In this document: positions 1 through 10,471 of the stretch, piece after piece
How the letters are laid out: every line of letters begins with the position of its first letter
Position numbering within the stretch: position 1 is the stretch's first letter
Assembly (NCBI GenBank): GCA_963576735.1
Contig: OY755187.1
Span: 682,001-746,000 of the forward strand
DNA: 64,000 nt
Direction of reading: 5' to 3'
Origin: Bedellia somnulentella
Lineage: Eukaryota > Arthropoda > Insecta > Lepidoptera > Bedelliidae
Position numbers and translations under genes: made by a program
Notes under the pieces: generated by a model
The model's input: the letters and a program-made list of their open reading frames with translations, nothing else
What the model was told of the DNA's origin: nothing
Database searches by the model: none

Positions 1-154
1 AACACGGTCAAAGGCCATTGAAGAAAAATTTAATTGAATTGAACATTTTTATTTTTGTCACAATTTAAAGCACTTAATACAATTTACTCATGAAAAGATC
101 TTATATAGATTACAAATGTCATTATTCATTATTCAAATATGTCAATTTTTTTAG

Positions 155-1027
155 TTATTTATTCCTAATTATCGCCTTATTTTTTTTGCTGTCGTCTTTT
201 ATCAGAATGTGAAGTAGAGTTTTCGTGTTAAGGTCTTCTCTTGTTTTTATCCGGAACTCTTCTCTTTGTTTGTCATATTTCGGACATTCCGTTAAAAGAT
301 GTATTATTCCCTCTTCCTTTTCCGGGTCGCAAACGCAAGACGAGCCTTCCTTATATTTAAATCTTACCAGGTATTGGGCAAAGCCCCCATGGCCTGTCAA
401 GGCTTGTGTTAAAATGGGGCTTAAGTTCAACTTCTTCATCACTTTGTAGGCCATTTTAACGTCAGGCAGGTAACATTTAGTTACTTCGGCAGTATTTTTC
501 TGTTTGTATAGTTCGTTCCATTTAATCAATGTCTCTTCTCTGATTACTTTTTTGATGTGAGATATTGGAACTAGGCTGTAGTTGGGTGTAGTTTTGATAG
601 TTAAAGCGGCGCTTTTTGCAAGCTCGTCTGCTCTCTCATTTCCTTCTATGCCTACATGGGCTTTTATCCAAAACAGTCTAATTATTTTGCCGCATTCTTG
701 GGATCGTCTAATTATATTTTTAATGTCAAGTGCCACGCTATTTGTCATCTGTATTTTATTCAATGATTGCAGGCAGGATCTGGAATCACTGAATATGTCA
801 ATCTTTGGCTCGATTTCTTTGATAGCTATCTTGGTCGCCTCTAGTAATGCCAACATTTCTGCCTGGAAAACGGTACAGTAATCTTCGAGCTTTAGTTTTT
901 TGACTAGTTCTTCTCTCCCGTTTCTCCAGCATGATACTTCTGCACCCATCTTCCCTTCTATCTTGCTCCCGTCTGTAAATAGCCGGATAGCTGACAGCTC
1001 ATGCTGTTCTTCTGTCTCCTTTGTCAA
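155..1027 (-). pseudogene. RNase H domain of LINE-RH copy A ORF2
   Basis: A 290-residue open frame forming the C-terminal end of ORF2. The RNase H1 fold is shown by FTDGSK (D19), QAEMLALLEA (E57), FSDSRS (D81) and HVGIEGNERADELA (D134), so all four metal-binding acidic residues are present. A Cys/His stretch follows (CVCDPEKEEGIIHLLTEC), the usual zinc-like motif after RNase H in such LINEs. The enzyme would remove RNA from the RNA:DNA hybrid during target-primed reverse transcription. The initiator Met is simply the first Met after a frameshift from the upstream RT part, so this is a fragment of a larger protein and not a gene of its own. Confidence 0.88.
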
Positions 1028-1039
1028 CTCTTCTAGACA

Positions 1040-1418
1040 TTAGGATTTAATATTTTCATCTTCAGTTGGATGGGGAGCGCGTATAAATGAGGGGTTCTCC
1101 TCTATTTTACGGTCTTTAAGAGCTTGTTGGGGTTTCCCTCTTTTTCCTTCATAGAGGTCCCTCTTCTCCGCAATACGCAGCTCAATGGGGATAAAACTGG
1201 CCAGTACCAGTGCAGTATTTAGTGAGACCGTCCTGTACGCTTTTGCTTCTTTCTGGGCAAATCCTCTCTGGACCGAGCCGAGGATTTTTTGAATATTTAA
1301 TCTTTCGGCAGCTGGGGCCCATACATTGGCTGCGTACATTAGTATGGGTTCTATGACCGCCATATATATTGTTTTTATTATTTCGCTGTGTAAGCCCTAG
1401 GTCACTTTTGCTGTACAT
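1040..1418 (-). pseudogene. RT thumb/connection region of LINE-RH copy A
   Basis: Two overlapping frames (1040-1363 and 1182-1418) carry the region between RT and RNase H. The readable part AVIEPILMYAANVWAPAA is the conserved block after the palm domain, seen also in copy C at 40815-41039 (AVIEPIILYATSCWASAT). The frame changes inside this block, so it is decayed. It is shown by its position between RT and RNase H on the same strand. Confidence 0.72.
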
Positions 1419-1513
1419 GCCATCATTTTATATATGTTTGTGGCTTTTTTACACACCGCTTTTGCATATGCCTCGAAAGATATTTTTGTTGTCAATTATT
1501 AGGCCAAGTATCT

Positions 1514-2195
1514 TTATTTCCGTGACCACCTTAATATTTGTCCCCCCATCTTTAACTGCGGAATCGTGTATTTGAGCTTCCGAGTCACCACCATTGCTTC
1601 GGTCTTGTGTGGGGCAAATTTAAGTTTGTTACTATTTCCCCAATTATATATTACGTCAAGAATTTTATTGCACTTAGTTTCTATTTGCCCCATCTCTGTT
1701 CCTGAGCTGTTCAGTGGACATCCTCGTTTTCCAGGTCTAATAACATGTTCCAAGAAGTGGGTCCTCCTATAGAGCCCTGTACACGTCCTTTGGTGGTTGG
1801 GTGCTCTTGCTCTGCTCCCGCGAATCTGACCTTAAACTTTCTATTGTAGAAGTAGTCGTGCACTATCTTAATCAAATTTGATAGGCAGTTCTTGTCGGCT
1901 ATGGAACATTTAATGGCTGGCCACCATGCGCTGTCGAAGGCACCCTCCATGTCCAATGAGACAACTAAACTTATCAGTTTTTTCCCGTTATTCCCTCTGA
2001 GGTGTTCTACCAGGTCATACAGAGCATCTTCTGTGCATCTTTGTGGAACAAATCCAAATTGTCTGGGGTTCAGTTTTGGTAGGACATACCACCTTACCCT
2101 TATGATAACCAATCTCTCCAGGATTTTGCCCATTACTGGTAGGAACCCTATTGGTCTTTATGACTTAGGGGATGTATAGTCTTCTTTTCCTGGTT
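1514..2195 (-). pseudogene. Reverse transcriptase palm of LINE-RH copy A, FADD lost
   Basis: RT core blocks are visible: GKILERLV, PRQFGFVPQRCTEDALYDL, SLVVSLDMEGAFDSAWWP (first catalytic Asp) and GRVQGSIGGPTSWNMLLD. The next block should contain F/YADD, as in the related fragment at 32411-33006 (QAFADDIVLV). Here the text runs from LLDLENEDVH through a short scrambled stretch into TKCNKILDVIYNWG, so the catalytic Asp pair has been deleted. The C-terminal piece (1514-1753) keeps LKFAPHKTEAMVVTRKL. The copy cannot encode an active enzyme. Confidence 0.82.
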
Positions 2196-2230
2196 TGGGA
2201 AGTATTATCACGATCGCATTCTTCCATGGG

Positions 2231-3464
2231 TCAGGAAATATGGAGAGCCTGAGGCACGCGTTTGCCTGGGGGCTCTCCTGGGGCCTTGTCAGGTTTGCAC
2301 TTCTGCAACGCGTGTTGTATTTCCTCCTTCATGAACAGCCTGTCATCAATTTCAGCGTATTGCCTGCTATCTGCTGTTCTTCTGATTTTTTGATGGTAAG
2401 GAGTATCCCCTGTTGTGTCGTCTTTTGGAAAAAAGGTATCTGCCAGTAGATGTGCTGATTCGGCTGGAGTTAGTGTTTTGCCATCCTTTGAAAGTGGTTC
2501 TTCCTCCTTTCTCTTAGTGCTTTTTCTTATAATGCTATATACTCCGTCCCACATACTTTCATATTCATGTTTATTACAAAAGTCCTTCCAGCTCTTGGTC
2601 TGTGCGTCTTGAGTTGCGTTTACATAGGTATCTTTCGCCTCTTTGTAAGATTTTATTACATTCTCCTTTCTGACTGGTGCTGCACATTTTATTCTTCTTC
2701 TCTTGGTCGTCATGTCATTTTTCAGTTTTTTAAGGTCTTCGTTCCACCATGGTAGTCTAAATCTTTTCTTTGTTTTAATCTTAGGTATCGCTAATTCGCT
2801 CGTCATCTCAATACATTGTATATAAATGTCAACAATCCTCTTTAAGTCGTCATTGTTGTTTATGTTATTTATCATGTCAGATTTTATATTATGTATGTCA
2901 AGATGTCTCTTCATTTCGTCGTCAAATAATTTCCAGTCAGCTTTTTTCGTGTCATATATTCTTGTTGTTTTAAGGGGTCTTGCGTTTTCCGCCTTGTCAA
3001 GCTTAATTTTGATTACTATCAGGTTATGGTCAGAAGTTATAGTTCCTGGGTAAACTTTCCAGTCGTCGATTTTCTCCAGGAGGTTTATGCTGCAGAGGGT
3101 TAAATCAACGATGCTTTGAAACTCCTTACCTCCTCTGATGGTGTGGAAGGTTGGTTCTTTTCCTATATTTAGTATATGGAGGTCTTTTTCGTTGATAAAG
3201 TTCACTAGCTCTTTTCCTCTGTGGTCCTCTTCATCTTCTCCCCACCATGGACTCTTGTCGTTGAAGTCCCCTCCTATTAAGAGTTTGTCATTGTCGTATT
3301 TATTGACGATTTTTTCCATAAGGTCAATGTATGGGCCTGTGGTTTGTTACCTTCTTGGTATGTCGATATGATGGCAACTTTTACCCCTTCGAACTTCACT
3401 ACTATGGTCGCTATATTTTCAGTGGTCAATTCCGTGTCAAGATTTATTTCTATGTCTGGGTCTT
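2231..3464 (-). pseudogene. Endonuclease and EN-RT linker of LINE-RH copy A
   Basis: An apurinic/apyrimidinic-type endonuclease, which nicks the genomic target to prime reverse transcription. Motifs in the 362-residue frame: GGDFNDKSPWWG near residue 17, IVDLTL, and TSDHNLIVIKI with the catalytic Asp-His pair. The linker to RT follows (LPWWNEDLKKLKNDM, MWDGVYSIIRKSTKRKEEE, KPDKAPGEPPGK). The frame begins inside the domain; its N-terminal part continues through 3320-3464 (FEGVKVAIISTYQEGN), then beyond two insertions to about 4260 (LIALVQEPYVGAEGEM). Confidence 0.82.
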
Positions 3465-3473
3465 ATATTAATA

Positions 3474-3580
3474 ACATAACATAACATAAACGTTCACGCC
3501 GTTTATCCCCGAAGGGGTTGGCAGAGGTACCAATACTCCTGAACTCACATGGCAAGCGCCATCTATCCTGAAATATCCTA
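3474..3580 (-). mobile_element. S2 SINE 3' fragment inserted in LINE-RH copy A
   Basis: A 107-base insertion flanked by a direct repeat ATATTAATA (3465-3473 and 3581-3589). On the minus strand it matches the last about 95 bases of the full S2 SINE at 46614-46978, including ACCCCTTCGGGGATAAACG, GGCGTGAACG and the TTATG tail. It is 5'-truncated, which is typical of target-primed retrotransposition. Confidence 0.85.
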
Positions 3581-3654
3581 ATATTAATATTGCAGCTTTT
3601 ACTAGTCCGATTCTATTTTTTTGTTTTTGGTACACTCTAATTCCATGATAGTCT

Positions 3655-4115
3655 TAAATAAAAGATGTTATTAAAGGAAAGAAAAATTTCGACACTGGCG
3701 GGGTTCGAACCCCGCCAGTGTCGAAATTTTTCTTTCCTTTAATAACATCTTTTATTTATGAGTAATAATCCCCACATGAGGAATTCATGTCAAAAACATT
3801 AAATTTTGTGATAGTTAGGCGTTTCCAACATTTGCATTCTATCTGAAAAGGTAGACAAGTGGCCGTCCGAATTAGTTCAAATTCGGAGGTAGGAAACGCA
3901 AACACTACTTGAACGTGTAAAAAAGAAACAAAGGATAGAGAAATTTCGCGCTGGATGCCAACTGACACTGTAGCTCAGTTGGCAGAGCGACGGGGGCGTA
4001 TACCCGAAGGTCGCGGGTTCGAACCCCGCCAGTGTCGAAATTTTTCTTTCCTTTAATAACATCTTTTATTTATGAGTAATAATCCCCACATGAGGAATTC
4101 ATGTCAAAAACATTA
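3655..4115 (+). mobile_element. tRNA-like SINE insertion with inverted 5' half
   Basis: A 461-base insertion with a perfect 16-base target duplication AATTCCATGATAGTCT (3639-3654 and 4116-4131). It holds one complete unit of the 315-bp repeat found in tandem at 31218-32410, including the tRNA-like module near 3964-4037. It starts with a perfect 104-bp palindrome (3655-3758) centred on the TTCGAA core of the B box. The first half of the palindrome is the reverse complement of the element's tail. No poly(A) is seen. The TSD length fits LINE-mediated insertion. Minus-strand frames reading STLAGFEPAT are by-products of the tRNA-like sequence and are not genes. Confidence 0.86.
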
Positions 4116-4131
4116 AATTCCATGATAGTCT

Positions 4132-5022
4132 CCCATCTCTCCCTCTGCTCCTACGTATGGCTCCTGTACCAGTGCTATTAAAATTTTCATTTGTTGTGCC
4201 TTCATAATTATTTCCTGAGTAGCCAGTTCACTTCTTTGGAGATTTGCTTGTAATATGTGTACTGCTTGATTGTTGATGCGTGGAACCACTTTAGCAGTAT
4301 CTTGTAGTCGACCTTGCTATGTTGTCCCATTTCTTTCTCACAGGGCAACATCTGTCGAAACTGTTGTGGTCTGTGTTTTCGGCTTTGGATCTCACGCAGT
4401 TCACGCATCTCGGCTTTGTTCCGTTTTTCTTCCCCTCGCAGTCTATGCTGTGATGGTTTCCGCCGCAGTGAGAACATTTGTCTTGGTCTTCGGTGCAGCA
4501 TTTTCTACCATGGCCGTATCCCAGGCATTTGGAACACTGTAGGATGGGCGACTAGTCGAAGACTCTGTAGCTTCTGAGGCCTACATACACCAGTCCCTCA
4601 TCTTTTAGATTTTTCCATATCATCGGGGGACCTGAAGGACGACGTTATTTGTTAGGGGATTTCTTGCTCTTTGTCTAAATTTCACTGCTAGCCTTCGTTC
4701 ATTTTCTGGGATGTCTGAGAGTAGCTGCTTATTTTGTGTTTGGACTAGTTTGAATATGTCTTCATCGGAGTGAACCGTCAGAACTTCTTTAATTACAATT
4801 AACGGGTCTTTGTTCTTCATATCTTCGATTTTTAGTTTTTCCTGCTGTTTAAGTTTGCCTTTATTTTTTTCTAGTTCGATTTCGCTGTGGCATCCAATTA
4901 TGACTTTCTGATATTTGGCCATTCTGAACTTATCTACTCTCGCTTCTATTTCTGCTGCGTTTACTGTCTTTTGTATTGTGTCTACTATTTGTGAGCTGGT
5001 GTCTTCCGCGTTAGTAGAGGTG
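4132..5022 (-). pseudogene. LINE-RH copy A: ORF1 C-terminus with zinc knuckles and ORF2 start
   Basis: On the minus strand, 4620-5022 encodes a gag-like block (KVIIGCHSEIELEKNKGKL, NKDPLIVIKEVLTVHSDED) homologous to copy C at 42689-43477. Between 4320 and 4540 come CCHC-type knuckles CSKCLGYGHGRKCC, CSHCGGNHHSIDC and a third Cys-rich piece CVNCVRSKAE. ORF1 of this kind packages the element RNA. ORF2 starts near 4260 with NELATQEIIMKAQQ and LIALVQEPYVGAEGE. Frames change more than once. The block continues across copia-1 at 9539. Confidence 0.8.
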
Positions 5023-5027
5023 ACTAC

Positions 5028-5219
5028 TAATGGATTTAAATAAAGATAACTAATATTATTCACGAATTTAATTGTAATAATGTAAAAATACAGAGTACAA
5101 TATGCGGTCGCTTGATGTCACAGAATAGAGAGAGACAGCGATGTTTTAGAGTGAGAAAGAGGAACACTCAAGAGCGTCTAAGCACTAAAGGCGCGAAATT
5201 CAAAGTAATACATTCAACA
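5028..5219 (-). repeat. Copia-1 3' LTR
   Basis: 192 bases identical by eye to 9342-9533. The boundary is fixed by the ACTAC duplication and by comparison of the two LTRs. As the element is on the minus strand, this is the 3' LTR. Confidence 0.93.
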
Positions 5220-5325
5220 CCCTACCTGAATTTAAGCCTTACTTAAACAAGTAACAAAACTAATGACCTACAAATAATTACAAAATGAAATTAAACCTAC
5301 AGAATTATAGATTATTTCTAAGTCA

Positions 5326-8300
5326 TTAGGAAAGTGATTTATATGACAACATTCCAAGTTTAGATCTTAAAAATAGAAACTTATCTTTTGACAATGCTTT
5401 TGTAAGTATGTCTGCATACTGATAATCACTACTAACAAACTTTAACACAATGATCTTTTGATGGTACTTTTCTTTGATAAAATGATATTTGATTTCAATG
5501 TGTTTACATCTTTTATGAAAATTAATATTTTTAATGACACTAATAGCACTTTGATTGTCCAATAGAAGACACATAGAGTCTTGTTTATATTCATTAACGT
5601 CAGTTAAGAATTGTCTGATCCACATTGTTTCTTTGGTAGCAGCACAGGCTGCCATGAATTCAGCCTCGGTCGTAGATAGAGCCACTGTTTGTTGTCTTTG
5701 GCTGGACCAAGTCACAGCTGCCCCATTCTTAATGAACACATAGCCAGTGACTGAACGGCGTGTATCCAAATCATTTGCATAGTCGGCGTCGCTGTAACCT
5801 GTGACTTCTGAGGTTTGTGGAGATTGTGTGTAACACAATCCATATTCTTTTGTATCTTTCAAATACTTAAAAATCCTTTTTACTGCATTCCAATGGGTTT
5901 GGTTGTGACAATTAAGAAATCGACTCACCAGACTAACTGCAAACATAATGTCGGGTCGACTCACAATGGCTAGGTGCATCAGAGAGCCCACTGCTTCCCT
6001 ATATGGTATGTCCTTATCGGCTTCTCCATCTCCTTTATGCAACTTCATGTGAGGGTCAACAGGAACACTGTTGGAATTAGCATTATTCATATTGAATTTG
6101 ACCAACATTTGTTCTATATATTTAGTCTGATGTATAAATATGCATTTACTAAATTGCTCAATTTGCATTCCTACAAAGTTAGCAGGTTTAGTTAATATTT
6201 TAATTTCAAAAATGGTTTTCAATTCTTTAGTTATTTCTTTTAGTGCCATTTCATCTGTTGAGAATAGCAACCCATCGTCGACATATAAACATAGGTAGCA
6301 TTTCTTTTTATTGACTTGACCAACATACACACATTGGTCAGCTTTACTGTTAACAAAGCCAAATTTCTTGAGCACTGAGTCAAATTTGCTATTCCAGCAC
6401 CTTGGAGCCTGTTTTAGGCCATATAGAGATTTATTAAGTTTACATACCATATTGTCTTCATGGCGCAGGCCCTCTGGTGGTGTCATGAATATTGTCTCTT
6501 CAAGTTCTCCATACAGGAATGCCGTTTTGACATCTAATTGTACAATTTTAAGATTATTTTGTACTGCTACAGATAGAAGTAAACGTATAGAGTCATACCT
6601 GACTGTTGGAGCATAGGTTTCGTGGTAGTCAATGCCCTTTGTCTGTGCATAACCTTTTGCACACAACCTTGATTTGTACCTCAGACCTGTTGATTCATCC
6701 TTGATTCGGAAGATCCATTTGCATTGTATCACTTTTGCATCCACAGGTTTTTCAATCAATGTCCAGGTATTATTCTTCTGATGAGCATCTAGTTCCTCAC
6801 TAATGGATTTCATCCATTTATCTTTGTCAGCTGAGTTTACAGCCTCTTTATATGTCATTGGAATGTCTGACAGGATGTCTTCATGTCCACACAGGTATAT
6901 ATTTTCTTCTGAATCATCAGGTTTTACATTGTCTACCCTCTCCTTCCTAGGTCTCAATGTTATGTTACTAACTGGAGGAGAATCCATCTTGATGTCAGGA
7001 GCGTACTCACTTTCTGAAGATGATTTACTTTCACATACAGTATCATATGAATTTGATGAACTTGAATCATCATCTGCTTCTGTGACATCATTTTCTTCAC
7101 TAATATTCTTATTCATAGGATTCTTCTCTGACAGTTCTACAGGAACATAATCTCTTTTGACAGTAGATTCAAGAAATGTAACATCCCTGCTTTTGATCAC
7201 TTTTCTGGATTTTGGTATTATAAATCTATATCCCTTACTGTGATCACAATAACCAATGAAGATCATCTTCTGTGCCTTAGGATCCCATTTCTTACGTTTC
7301 TCATGTGGTAAGTGCACCATGGCTTCACAACCAAATATGCGTAAATGTTTCACATTTGGTTTGTTTCCGGACCACAGTTCCTCAGGTGTTTTGAACGACA
7401 GCGACTTGGTTGGAGAACGATTAATCACATAGGCAGCGGTGTGTACTGCATCAGCCCAAAATTGTTTAGGTAATTTTGCATTCAGTAGCATACATTTTGC
7501 TCTTTCAATGAGTGATCTATTCATGCGTTCTGCTGTCCCGTTTTGTTCAGGAGTGTATGGTGTGGTTGTTTGGTGTATGATACCAGCAGCTTTTAAGTAA
7601 TCAGAGAAATTCTTGTTGACATATTCTAAGCCATTATCTGTCCTTAGAATTTTTATATGTGTATCGAGTTGATTTTCTACTTCATTTTTAAATTCTTTAA
7701 ATTTTTCCAGTGTTTCAGACTTGTTACGAAGAAAATACACATAAATCTTCTTTGAATAGTCATCAAGAAATGTAAGAAAGTATTTAGCACCTCCCAATGT
7801 TTTTGTTTCCATAGGCCCACATATATCGGAGTGAACCAATTGAAGCGGAGCCTTTACTCTGTTTCCTTCACTTTTAAAAGGCAGACGTGTTTGCTTGCCT
7901 TCTTTACATGTGACACATGTCAGATTTTCTGTATTTGCTGAGAAAGTTACATGGTCAGTATTTTCAGACATTTTCTTTAAACTGTTAAAATTTAAGTGTC
8001 CCATTCTCTGGTGCCACAGGAAGATATCTTGTTCTTCAACATCAGACATGCATGCATAGCCTGCTCCAGACACATTCAGCCGGTACATGTTGTTGATAAT
8101 GCTAGCTGTTGCCACTACCTGACCTTTGCTGTTCATAATAGCACAGCCATTTTCGTCAAATCTTACTTGGCCACCACTTCTAATAATTTGACTTACAGAT
8201 AATAGATTAGTTGCAAGCTCTGGAACACATAAAACATTGGTAAACAGCACTTTGTTTTCATGACCTTTATCATTATAAGTGTCTAAGCACACTTGTCCCG

Positions 8301-9168
8301 AGGATTGCACTGATAATACTTTATTGTCAGCTACTCTTATGTTCTTTAAGGAGGGAGTAGACTTATTCTGAAGCAAACTCATGTGTTTGGTCATGTGCGA
8401 GGATGCACCGGAGTCCACATACCAGGCATCATTTTGAGTTGATGATACTACAAATACAGCAGCATATGATGAGCTACTTGCCTTTTGTTGTGTGTCTTTT
8501 ACCTTAGCTTTACATTCTGGACTTTTGTGCCCGTACTTATTACAGGTGTAACACCTAGGTCCTTTAGATTGTTTTTTATTTTTCAGGAACTTTTTGTTTA
8601 CTGCAAATGCTTTGGAATCACTTTCTGATAATCTTACATCTTGTAATAACTTAGCCTTAACAGAATCTGAAGTGATTTTCATCCCGGAGCTCTCAATGGC
8701 AATTATCATTGGCTGATATGATTCTGGCAGACCGGAGAGTAACAATGTGCCAAGCCACTCATCATCGACCTTAAAACCAATGTTTCGGAGCTTATGAGCA
8801 GTACTCATTATTTTGCTTACATATTCCTCTATATTTTGACATCCGCTGAGCGATGTATTGCATAAATCTCGCAGCAGGCCAACTCGGCGTGTCAGCCCAG
8901 AGTCGTCGAATGCTGACGACAGCTTATCCCATACTTCTTTTGCAGTGTGAGCCTCTTGAATATGCACATAATTAGCCGGATCTATCGAAAGTATTATTTT
9001 GGTTTTCGCTTTTGTGTCTCTTTTAGGATCTACTTGTTGCGAATTGCTTTCTACGCAGTCCCATAACTCTTCGTGTTGTAGATAAGTTTGCATAGCAAAA
9101 CGCCATGTTGCGTAATTTTCACGACCGGATAGTTTTTCGATCAGTACAAGTTGATTATTTGATGACAT
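5326..9168 (-). CDS. Copia-1 gag-pol polyprotein (1280 aa)
   Basis: A complete Pseudoviridae-type polyprotein in one frame. Order of domains: gag (LSGRENYATWRFAM near residue 13; UBN2-like) to about 190; CCHC knuckle C206-C219 (CYTCNKYGHKSPEC); aspartic protease DSGA at D252; GAG-pre-integrase HHCC (WHQRMGHLN at 385, CVTC at 418); integrase D448 (HSDICGP), D511 (RTDNGLEY) and E547 (NGTAERMN); RT with QLDVKTAFLYGEL near 877 and YVDD at 962-965; RNase H with YSDADYAND and STTEAEFMA to the end. No stop or frameshift is seen. The start ATG (complement 9166-9168) lies about 170 bases after the 5' LTR. It would form virus-like particles, copy its RNA and integrate. Confidence 0.95.
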   Translation of the reverse strand: MSSNNQLVLIEKLSGRENYATWRFAMQTYLQHEELWDCVESNSQQVDPKRDTKAKTKIILSIDPANYVHIQEAHTAKEVWDKLSSAFDDSGLTRRVGLLRDLCNTSLSGCQNIEEYVSKIMSTAHKLRNIGFKVDDEWLGTLLLSGLPESYQPMIIAIESSGMKITSDSVKAKLLQDVRLSESDSKAFAVNKKFLKNKKQSKGPRCYTCNKYGHKSPECKAKVKDTQQKASSSSYAAVFVVSSTQNDAWYVDSGASSHMTKHMSLLQNKSTPSLKNIRVADNKVLSVQSSGQVCLDTYNDKGHENKVLFTNVLCVPELATNLLSVSQIIRSGGQVRFDENGCAIMNSKGQVVATASIINNMYRLNVSGAGYACMSDVEEQDIFLWHQRMGHLNFNSLKKMSENTDHVTFSANTENLTCVTCKEGKQTRLPFKSEGNRVKAPLQLVHSDICGPMETKTLGGAKYFLTFLDDYSKKIYVYFLRNKSETLEKFKEFKNEVENQLDTHIKILRTDNGLEYVNKNFSDYLKAAGIIHQTTTPYTPEQNGTAERMNRSLIERAKCMLLNAKLPKQFWADAVHTAAYVINRSPTKSLSFKTPEELWSGNKPNVKHLRIFGCEAMVHLPHEKRKKWDPKAQKMIFIGYCDHSKGYRFIIPKSRKVIKSRDVTFLESTVKRDYVPVELSEKNPMNKNISEENDVTEADDDSSSSNSYDTVCESKSSSESEYAPDIKMDSPPVSNITLRPRKERVDNVKPDDSEENIYLCGHEDILSDIPMTYKEAVNSADKDKWMKSISEELDAHQKNNTWTLIEKPVDAKVIQCKWIFRIKDESTGLRYKSRLCAKGYAQTKGIDYHETYAPTVRYDSIRLLLSVAVQNNLKIVQLDVKTAFLYGELEETIFMTPPEGLRHEDNMVCKLNKSLYGLKQAPRCWNSKFDSVLKKFGFVNSKADQCVYVGQVNKKKCYLCLYVDDGLLFSTDEMALKEITKELKTIFEIKILTKPANFVGMQIEQFSKCIFIHQTKYIEQMLVKFNMNNANSNSVPVDPHMKLHKGDGEADKDIPYREAVGSLMHLAIVSRPDIMFAVSLVSRFLNCHNQTHWNAVKRIFKYLKDTKEYGLCYTQSPQTSEVTGYSDADYANDLDTRRSVTGYVFIKNGAAVTWSSQRQQTVALSTTEAEFMAACAATKETMWIRQFLTDVNEYKQDSMCLLLDNQSAISVIKNINFHKRCKHIEIKYHFIKEKYHQKIIVLKFVSSDYQYADILTKALSKDKFLFLRSKLGMLSYKSLS

Positions 9169-9327
9169 TTTCTACGAGTTTACTCAATTCAGATACACGA
9201 TAATAATTTGCAAATGTCCGACACTTTTTTTTTCTTTGCTTTTGAGGTTATGTTCACACTTCACATCAATGTCTTTTATCACTGTATTTACGATTAGATT
9301 TTACACTGACTTTATTTCTGAGCTTTT

Positions 9328-9341
9328 CTGGGCCCGTAACC
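9328..9341 (-). other. Copia-1 primer-binding site (half-tRNA iMet)
   Basis: Directly after the 5' LTR the coding strand reads GGTTACGGGCCCAG. This matches, with one difference, the site GGTTATGGGCCCAG known from Drosophila copia, which pairs with an internal (anticodon-arm) fragment of initiator tRNA-Met. The same class of site is seen in copia-3. Confidence 0.85.
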
Positions 9342-9533
9342 TAATGGATTTAAATAAAGATAACTAATATTATTCACGAATTTAATTGTAATAATGTAAA
9401 AATACAGAGTACAATATGCGGTCGCTTGATGTCACAGAATAGAGAGAGACAGCGATGTTTTAGAGTGAGAAAGAGGAACACTCAAGAGCGTCTAAGCACT
9501 AAAGGCGCGAAATTCAAAGTAATACATTCAACA
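9342..9533 (-). repeat. Copia-1 5' LTR
   Basis: Second 192-base LTR, identical by eye to 5028-5219. It carries the promoter side of the element and abuts the primer-binding site on its left. Confidence 0.93.
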
Positions 9534-9538
9534 ACTAC

Positions 9539-9915
9539 AATTGAGTGGGTTTCTGGGTTGATGTTGTAGCTGTTTTGGGATGTTTTTGGTGGATTTGGTG
9601 GCAATTTCTGCAGAACTCGCTTTAATTGATTTACTTTGTTCTTTTATGTCATGAGTTAGGGTTACAATGTTTTTCGAGAGTTCTTCTATTTTATTATTTT
9701 GTTCCGCAAATTTTGTCATATGTTTTCCATGTCTTTCTCGTTTCCTATGGCTTGTACTTTTGGTAATGGTATATCTTTGCATTCTGCTAATGTTAACACT
9801 ATCTGATAAAGCTCTGCTAAGTTTGTAAGAACTACCTGTTTGATTGAGCCGCTGGTGTTCCTCGACAGTTCCGTTTGGAGCTTTGCCTCCTGGTAAAGTT
9901 TATTTGCCTTACTTG
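9539..9915 (-). pseudogene. LINE-RH copy A ORF1 middle part (coiled coil)
   Basis: Gag segment between the two LTR-element insertions. Frame 9528-9782 reads a charged, coiled-coil-like stretch (HMTKFAEQNNKIEELSKN, IVTLTHDIKEQSKS). Upstream, 9783-9915 reads SGSIKQVVLTNLAELYQ, which aligns with GSIKETVLKNLDELRNL of copy C. The last residues of the open frame come from reading into the copia LTR. A frameshift separates it from the zinc-knuckle part. Confidence 0.72.
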
Positions 9916-10471
9916 TGTTAGACTTCAGGATGTTATAATAAAACTTCTAGTCTTCCAGTGAACTCTGTATATTTCTTATGTACAAACTATTCACGATAAC
10001 CTCAAATACAAGTTGTTAACACTTCAAAAGCCAGAAACCGAATGACGTCAGTTGGTGTAGTCAGGGTATTTATACACACGTGTAAACAACTTTCCCCTTC
10101 TACACAAAAACACTTTATTTTAACTAATTTATCTAATTTACTAAATTTAAAGCATTATAGTGTTATGGAAATTCATTAAATAAATAGAAATGATTTTACA
10201 AAACATAATACCAAGATATAATCATTGAATATAACTTTATATATAATATAGACACTGAATATTTGCAATGATAACAAATCCATTTCAATTAATCAAACTA
10301 ATGTCTTTTAACTATGAATAATCATAATATAATTATAAATGATTTGAGAAAACAGTAATACTTAAAAATAAATATTAACGTATAAGTTTACCCTCAAATA
10401 ATTGATGGCACATATTACAAAAACACAATTTCAACAACATCTGCTGACCAAAATATAATTAGAACCTTACA
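9916..10471 (-). repeat. LTR of the 556-bp-LTR element (left copy)
   Basis: 556 bases, matching 16715-17270 base for base as far as can be read. It has TG...CA ends. Confidence 0.9.

Larger units (their letters stand above)
5028..9533 (-). mobile_element. Copia-1, full-length and apparently intact copia retrotransposon
   Basis: A 4506-base Ty1/copia element on the minus strand, with two 192-base LTRs that read identical by eye, a single uninterrupted 1280-codon polyprotein, a primer-binding site and a 5-base target duplication ACTAC (5023-5027 and 9534-9538). It sits inside ORF1 of LINE-RH copy A. Identical LTRs and an open polyprotein point to a very recent insertion that may still be competent. 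The LTR does not have TG...CA ends; on the coding strand it starts TGTTGAATG and ends CCATTA directly before the primer site. Confidence 0.95.
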
